Source: Oscillospiraceae bacterium
GTDB lineage: Bacteria; Bacillota_A; Clostridia; Oscillospirales; JAAYXM01
Assembly: GCA_017408185.1 (NCBI GenBank)
Contig: JAFQVE010000259.1
Location: 1-7,915, forward strand
Length of the DNA stretch: 7,915 nucleotides
Reading direction: 5' to 3'
The notes beneath the pieces are model-generated. The model did not search any database, was not told where the DNA came from, and saw only the letters and a list, made by a program, of their open reading frames with translations. Below are positions 7,401 to 7,915 of the stretch, one piece after another (positions within the stretch are counted from its first letter, which is position 1; each line of letters starts with the position of its first letter). The position numbers and the translations under genes were made by a program.

Positions 7401-7915
7401 ACGATGGTACCATAAAGCTTGATATCGGAACGGTCACAACCGTAAGAAACTATGTAAACAAGAATGACTTCAGCAAAGGTTATGTTTACAATATCAGCGC
7501 TGACCAGAACTTTGTTATCCCGATGACCGAAGAAGAAAATCCTGTTCCGGTGTTTGCTGAGGTTGCTGACGGAACAACAAGTGCGGGAAGTACATATAAA
7601 GTAGTTGTTTCTGCAACGGGAAATGATGGTGCAGGTGTTACAATAACCGGACGCGATATGCCACGTGGCGCAAGCTTTGACAGCAACACGAACACCTTCT
7701 CGTGGAAGCCGGATTCAAGCCAGGTCGGAGACAACCATGTATCCCTCACGGCAACGGATGAGTTTGGACGAGAGAGCACAGTTCACTTTACGGTAACGGT
7801 CTACGGTGCAACAACCGGGAACAAAAACGAAGTGACCGAAACTCCGTCTGATACAGGAACTTCTGGTGGAGGAGGCGGTGGCGGCGGAGGTGCCGCACCG
7901 GAAACTCCCTCAGTC
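1334..7915 (+). CDS. Giant secreted multidomain heparinase II/III-family polysaccharide lyase (3' end outside window)
   Basis: The frame runs from ATG 1334 to the window edge without a stop, giving 2,194 visible residues. Order: signal peptide 1-25; three related modules of unknown family at 33-222, 312-503 and 597-774; Ig-like domains at about 223-308, 504-591, 775-860 and 864-951; lyase from about 957, opening with a segment (GRTIYTDERLSNAV, then KYDWAKSEV) typical of the start of heparinase II/III proteins; a CxxC/CxxC pair at 1026-1054; helical toroid to about 1530; beta-sandwich about 1535-1975 with GHKHADSLNLGF; He_PIG-like domain 2068-2158; nine-Gly linker. Family knowledge: such lyases cleave uronic-acid-containing polysaccharides by beta-elimination, using a Tyr/His pair and an Asn or His that neutralises the uronate. 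Candidates here are Tyr1410, His1578 and Asn1341. Heparinase II-like enzymes are usually about 600-800 residues, so this one is greatly extended. The protein acts outside the cell and is probably wall-attached. Substrate (heparin-like, hyaluronan, alginate, pectic or other) is not determined. It is probably co-transcribed with the gene before it. Confidence 0.9.
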   Translation, partial: MRFKKALSLILAICMIISLLPQIAATEGTQEKSGITVKYDFAAQFPGWKDTTPFASFTYDTSHNLWDFYATTSVRDNGSGTPLRYRDTYVDMYYDIWFAVKINIPKSGEYTPYQDYAVCPSTSKGAFLDAYIIPVGNTDLTKDEITALLDNSSQYCIGSINCQGTGSAWPTNPTQYEFKSKYFDAGEYYLVYSGTYENAWEGTTPMVAFGNLILNGGDGAAVMKLESGMGANPSLYSGTSITAKTMAYMSDGTYSVLDNSLITYTSSNSEIIRVDDGGKLVAVAENGSAVITAEYNGMTVESNVTVLTGSPSGITVKYDFAKAVDFYGNKATSPTFKDLINYEKTNNLFDYYSNNGNDDLVWGTPIKGFDWGLSMYIDTWFAVKMNIPKSGIYTPYQDYVKNKEYDGDLETHIIPAGDTDLSDAEIATFVSNKTYLVGSISCQTNNPTGDKDKPYTTQYPAKHFDKGEYYLVFNGVKTAESTTGATPTVGISNLVLNGGDGATTLEATVSADKVQIMENDTANASVSLLLSNGETVKATGGVSYASTDTEVVEIDANGKMTAKKAGKATIRMSYTDEWISDSDEMEITVIEFAAANTSIIYDLAAQMPGYRGETPFADYTYESSGDTWAYYSNNTGRTNGYGTPMRYRDWGCDMNSPGLWFAIKIKVPQAGVYAPKQYYGLTNSTGGILNTYAIPVGEKELTDEEITALVEGSDAYLLGSVSCQNANAGDYTLNSLPAVYPARYFEKQEYYIVFYSKTAFVGFSNLELDGYDGLKSLEVDVQENIDVGKSYPISIAGKMLDMSTVPKEDMQISITTANPAILSYSDGKITGVSEGNTMLTVTAMYDGELFQKSLVINITDNTGVDYVGVNAPEYVFVRDSETLGFTAYMNSKNAMDIPGAGFSIVSCEPEGAATLSDGILSANAVGKVVIKATGAFKGENYEAECEIELRAGATKNGRTIYTDERLSNAVENASKYDWAKSEVKAAIEAADDELSKINAYYELFVGEGLPRARLAVGINNGNLDVCRYCGEATTVGGWNVDFVNRPWKVQCSQCKRLFPSNSFEDFVKLGIDEKGNFNRAQALDKHREMLLANEVVLPDGEISDARKEEIAKGAIMTREEQDYYGYGIKGGYLYNELYSEVGTASTVNCGKGFYEGERVETWGVDDGWGYLTGKIDERDLSTPDDDVIDRHCYVALFNYKVWTTLSGIPQKLGYAYMYTGDKKYARPAAVLLDKIADIYPSFDTYYFAHRFQVVDGGSRRGKVVGQLDDCVYASGLADACDMLFPLLYDNDEQTVNMIAEKAAERGNENTKTTGMKIWENWEKNILLEIFREEQSSSIGGNEGRYQEALARTAVSLDKEPESDQMFEWIFQSGGLTGSGEARRRTGGNIYPLLIGEVDRDGMGNESGANYNTMWSDNFLAVANLSALYGKDEYDLYKNPKFAKLIVGIADMTLVDAFTVQIGDSSRTARVTLNGQDSTYMTAFPQLKDTVYGPQLADFIFKRYKGEIDDLHYDLYTANPEKFGEDIRKIVETSGYTVDSKLMAGYGLAVLRDGKDYTKTNGKNSLRDFWMYFGGAKGHKHADSLNLGFEVFGLNFAPDNGYPADPTVNADRMQWTNATLAHNTVTVNGKNSKLFIIGSEGLQYPGQVHHFDSSEKVKLMDIAQPEAYDATSEYRRTVVMIEADDDVSYGIDFFRVTGGNEHTFSFHAQSGKDITPISGLGELVPQVDENGKYIGSLVGMGEDGKGAPYTDPTTGETKYFIGPGADPGDPYGNWFDTDLAFPTGKTWLHSVRRSKPTSNQFAVDFEVVDYRKAIKDNKDLHLKLTMLNDFELSEVAFAKGPVPRKDGNAMIPDLEYMVATRKGENLDSLFTTVYEPYKKNDYIESIEPITPEIISGKLGASDVVKAVKVTHKEGNRTDYIIYSTNESVTYRLEDDDDMIFNGFVGVWTKNADDDKVIYSYRHGGDISITGKIAGFQKELSSENYIDIKPASEVSPTALAGKTLIVSHDGIGNAAYEILSASENDDGTIKLDIGTVTTVRNYVNKNDFSKGYVYNISADQNFVIPMTEEENPVPVFAEVADGTTSAGSTYKVVVSATGNDGAGVTITGRDMPRGASFDSNTNTFSWKPDSSQVGDNHVSLTATDEFGRESTVHFTVTVYGATTGNKNEVTETPSDTGTSGGGGGGGGGAAPETPSV
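1386..1414. repeat. Perfect inverted repeat inside the signal-peptide codons
   Basis: CTCTGTTGCCGCAA (1386-1399) is followed by one A (1400) and then by its exact reverse complement (1401-1414). As RNA it would form a 12-bp stem (CUCUGUUGCCGC with GCGGCAACAGAG) and a five-base AAAUU loop. It starts 52 bases after the A of the ATG and covers codons 18-27, the end of the hydrophobic core and the cleavage region. No T run follows on the + strand, so it is not an ordinary terminator. Function unknown. Confidence 0.95.
1430..1458 (+). repeat. 29-base direct repeat, copy 1
   Basis: This stretch at the start of module copy 1 matches 2267-2295 at 28 of 29 bases; the only difference is A versus G at the sixth base, a silent third codon position (GGA/GGG). 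It encodes the shared SGITVKYDFA segment. Confidence 0.95.
1430..1999 (+). repeat. Unknown module, copy 1 (protein residues 33-222)
   Basis: First of three related units. It begins SGITVKYDFAAQFPGW, continues with GTPLRYRD and WFAVKINIPKSGEYTPYQDY, then IIPVG...LTKDEI, GSINCQ (Cys162), YFDAGEYYLVYSG and closes with FGNLILNGGDG. The pattern of aromatic residues and short strands (WFAVK, a Gly-turn, then YTPY) suggests a beta-sandwich like that of carbohydrate-binding modules. I do not recognise a named family. Boundaries are approximate and were set from the alignment with copies 2 and 3. Confidence 0.8.
2000..2257 (+). other. Ig-like domain 1 of the lyase (residues about 223-308)
   Basis: A Big_2-style unit: ITYTSSNSEIIRV, then GGKLVAVAENGSAVITAEY and a closing strand ESNVTVLTG. 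It separates module copies 1 and 2 and probably acts as a spacer on the cell surface. Confidence 0.75.
2267..2295 (+). repeat. 29-base direct repeat, copy 2
   Basis: This is the partner of 1430-1458, differing at one silent base. It lies 837 bases downstream, in the same frame, at the equivalent point of module copy 2. Confidence 0.95.
2267..2842 (+). repeat. Unknown module, copy 2 (protein residues 312-503)
   Basis: Second unit of the family. It repeats SGITVKYDFA exactly, then GTPIKGFDWG, TWFAVKMNIPKSGIYTPYQDY, HIIPAG...LSDAEI, GSISCQ (Cys442), HFDKGEYYLVFNG and ISNLVLNGGDG. Its central strand region is closest to copy 1, while it lacks the PG[WY]..TPFA segment that copies 1 and 3 share near their starts. 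Confidence 0.8.
2843..3106 (+). other. Ig-like domain 2 of the lyase (residues about 504-591)
   Basis: This is the clearest Big_2-like unit in the protein: GVSYASTDTEVVEIDANGKM followed by TAKKAGKATIRMSYTDEW and a final strand MEITVIE. It links module copies 2 and 3. Confidence 0.82.
3122..3655 (+). repeat. Unknown module, copy 3 (protein residues 597-774)
   Basis: This is the third and most diverged unit. It starts TSIIYDLAAQMPGYRGETPFADYTY, shown here in two overlapping parts: IIYDLAAQMPGYRG and ETPFADYTY. It continues with GTPMRYRDWG, LWFAIKIKVPQAGVYAPKQYY, AIPVG...LTDEEI, GSVSCQ (Cys723), YFEKQEYYIVFYS and FSNLELDGYDG. Its first 60 residues are closer to copy 1 than to copy 2. Shared landmarks in all three copies make the homology firm, although the fold is inferred. 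Confidence 0.78.
3656..4186 (+). other. Tandem Ig-like domains 3 and 4 of the lyase (residues about 775-951)
   Basis: Domain 3 (about 775-860) has the Big_2-like order ISITTANPAILSYSDGKITG, then EGNTMLTVTAMYDG and SLVINITD. Domain 4 (about 864-951) is weaker: FSIVSCEPEGAATLSDGILS, then ANAVGKVVIKATG and CEIELRAG. No unknown module lies between them. Together they form the last spacer before the catalytic part. Confidence 0.68.
4409..4495 (+). other. Zinc-ribbon-like CxxC...CxxC insert in the lyase
   Basis: Cys1026-x2-Cys1029 and Cys1051-x2-Cys1054 frame a 21-residue span containing W1038 and the segment NRPWKVQ. They are followed by KRLFPSNSFEDFVKLG. The spacing is that of a four-cysteine zinc knuckle or ribbon. 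From memory, CxxCG...PWK..C..C...FP occurs in other large heparinase II/III-like proteins, so this probably belongs to the lyase subfamily and is not a foreign insert. Zinc binding is inferred. Confidence 0.65.
4871..5923 (+). other. Alpha-helical toroid of the lyase with candidate catalytic residues (residues about 1180-1530)
   Basis: This helix-rich stretch is expected to form the toroid typical of heparinase II/III-like lyases. It includes KVVGQLDDCVYASGLADACD leading into a LFP motif, the segment SIGGNEGRYQEALARTAV with Asn1341, and GANYNTMWSDNFLAVANL with Tyr1410. By position, Asn1341 is a candidate charge neutraliser and Tyr1410 a candidate catalytic Tyr. These roles are inferred from family layout, not from an alignment. 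Confidence 0.7.
5936..7258 (+). other. Heparinase II/III-type beta-sandwich with HxH metal site (residues about 1535-1975)
   Basis: The hallmark is GGAKGHKHADSLNLGFEVFG, with His1578 and His1580, followed by Asp1598 (APDNGYP) and His1621 (TLAHNTVTVNGK). In Pedobacter heparinus heparinase II, as I recall it, His406 helps catalysis and His408, Asp425 and His464 bind zinc; the order H-x-H, D, H is kept here with similar spacing. The rest of the region consists of beta strands ending near YSYRHGGDISITGKI. This motif is the main reason for the lyase call. Confidence 0.85.
7535..7807 (+). other. He_PIG-like Ig domain of the lyase (residues about 2068-2158)
   Basis: GRDMPRGASFDSNTNTFSWK, then PDSSQVGDNHVSLTATDEFG and STVHFTVTVYG, is the standard pattern of putative Ig (He_PIG/cadherin-like) domains: 'P.G..f....tfsW.P...q.G...v...a.D..G'. 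It is probably a spacer between the enzyme and its C-terminal anchor. Confidence 0.85.
7808..7915 (+). other. Thr/Gly/Pro-rich linker running out of the window
   Basis: Residues 2159-2194 are a low-complexity linker: TTGNKNEVTETPSDTGTS, nine glycines (2178-2186), then AAPETPSV. The glycines use mixed codons (GGT, GGA, GGC), so the run is not a simple triplet slippage tract. In Clostridia such linkers often lead to surface-layer homology (SLH) repeats or another wall anchor, but none is visible here. Confidence 0.8.

Noticed and set aside
7808..7915. SLH or LPXTG anchor in the lyase
   Set aside because: Only the linker is visible. No SLH or sortase motif occurs before the window ends, so it is kept as a prediction only.

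Overview
The window holds two genes on the + strand, both cut by its edges. It carries the 3' end of one secreted Ig-like/beta-repeat protein (1-1254) and, after a 79-base gap, the first 2,194 codons of a giant secreted polysaccharide lyase (1334-7915, still open at the window end). Nothing on the minus strand looks like a real gene. There are no RNA genes, insertion sequences or CRISPR arrays. No gene-free stretch exceeds 80 bases.

The organism is most likely an anaerobic gut-type or fibre-degrading Firmicute (class Clostridia, Oscillospiraceae-like). The pointers are a strong AAGGAGG ribosome binding site, a Gram-positive-style signal peptide, Big_2-like Ig domains, InlB/Flg_new-like repeats, and a Gly-rich linker of the kind that often precedes cell-wall anchoring repeats in Clostridia. 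Base composition is mid-range by eye. The assignment is inferred from protein style, not from a marker gene.

The large protein reads in order: signal peptide (residues 1-25); three copies of a roughly 180-190 residue module of unknown family (33-222, 312-503, 597-774), each followed by an Ig-like domain, plus a fourth Ig-like domain (864-951); a CxxC...CxxC zinc-ribbon-like insert (1026-1054); a heparinase II/III-type lyase made of an alpha-helical toroid and a beta-sandwich with a GHKHAD metal-site motif (about 957-1975); a further beta region; a He_PIG-like Ig domain (2068-2158); and a nine-glycine linker (2178-2186) that leads out of the window. This fits a cell-surface enzyme that holds and cleaves a uronic-acid-containing polysaccharide. 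The substrate cannot be read from the sequence.

The two genes are probably co-expressed, since they are close, on the same strand, similar in codon use, and separated by no clear terminator or promoter. The main points for a second look are the triplicated module, which may be a new carbohydrate-binding family, and a perfect 14-bp inverted repeat inside the signal-peptide codons of the lyase gene.
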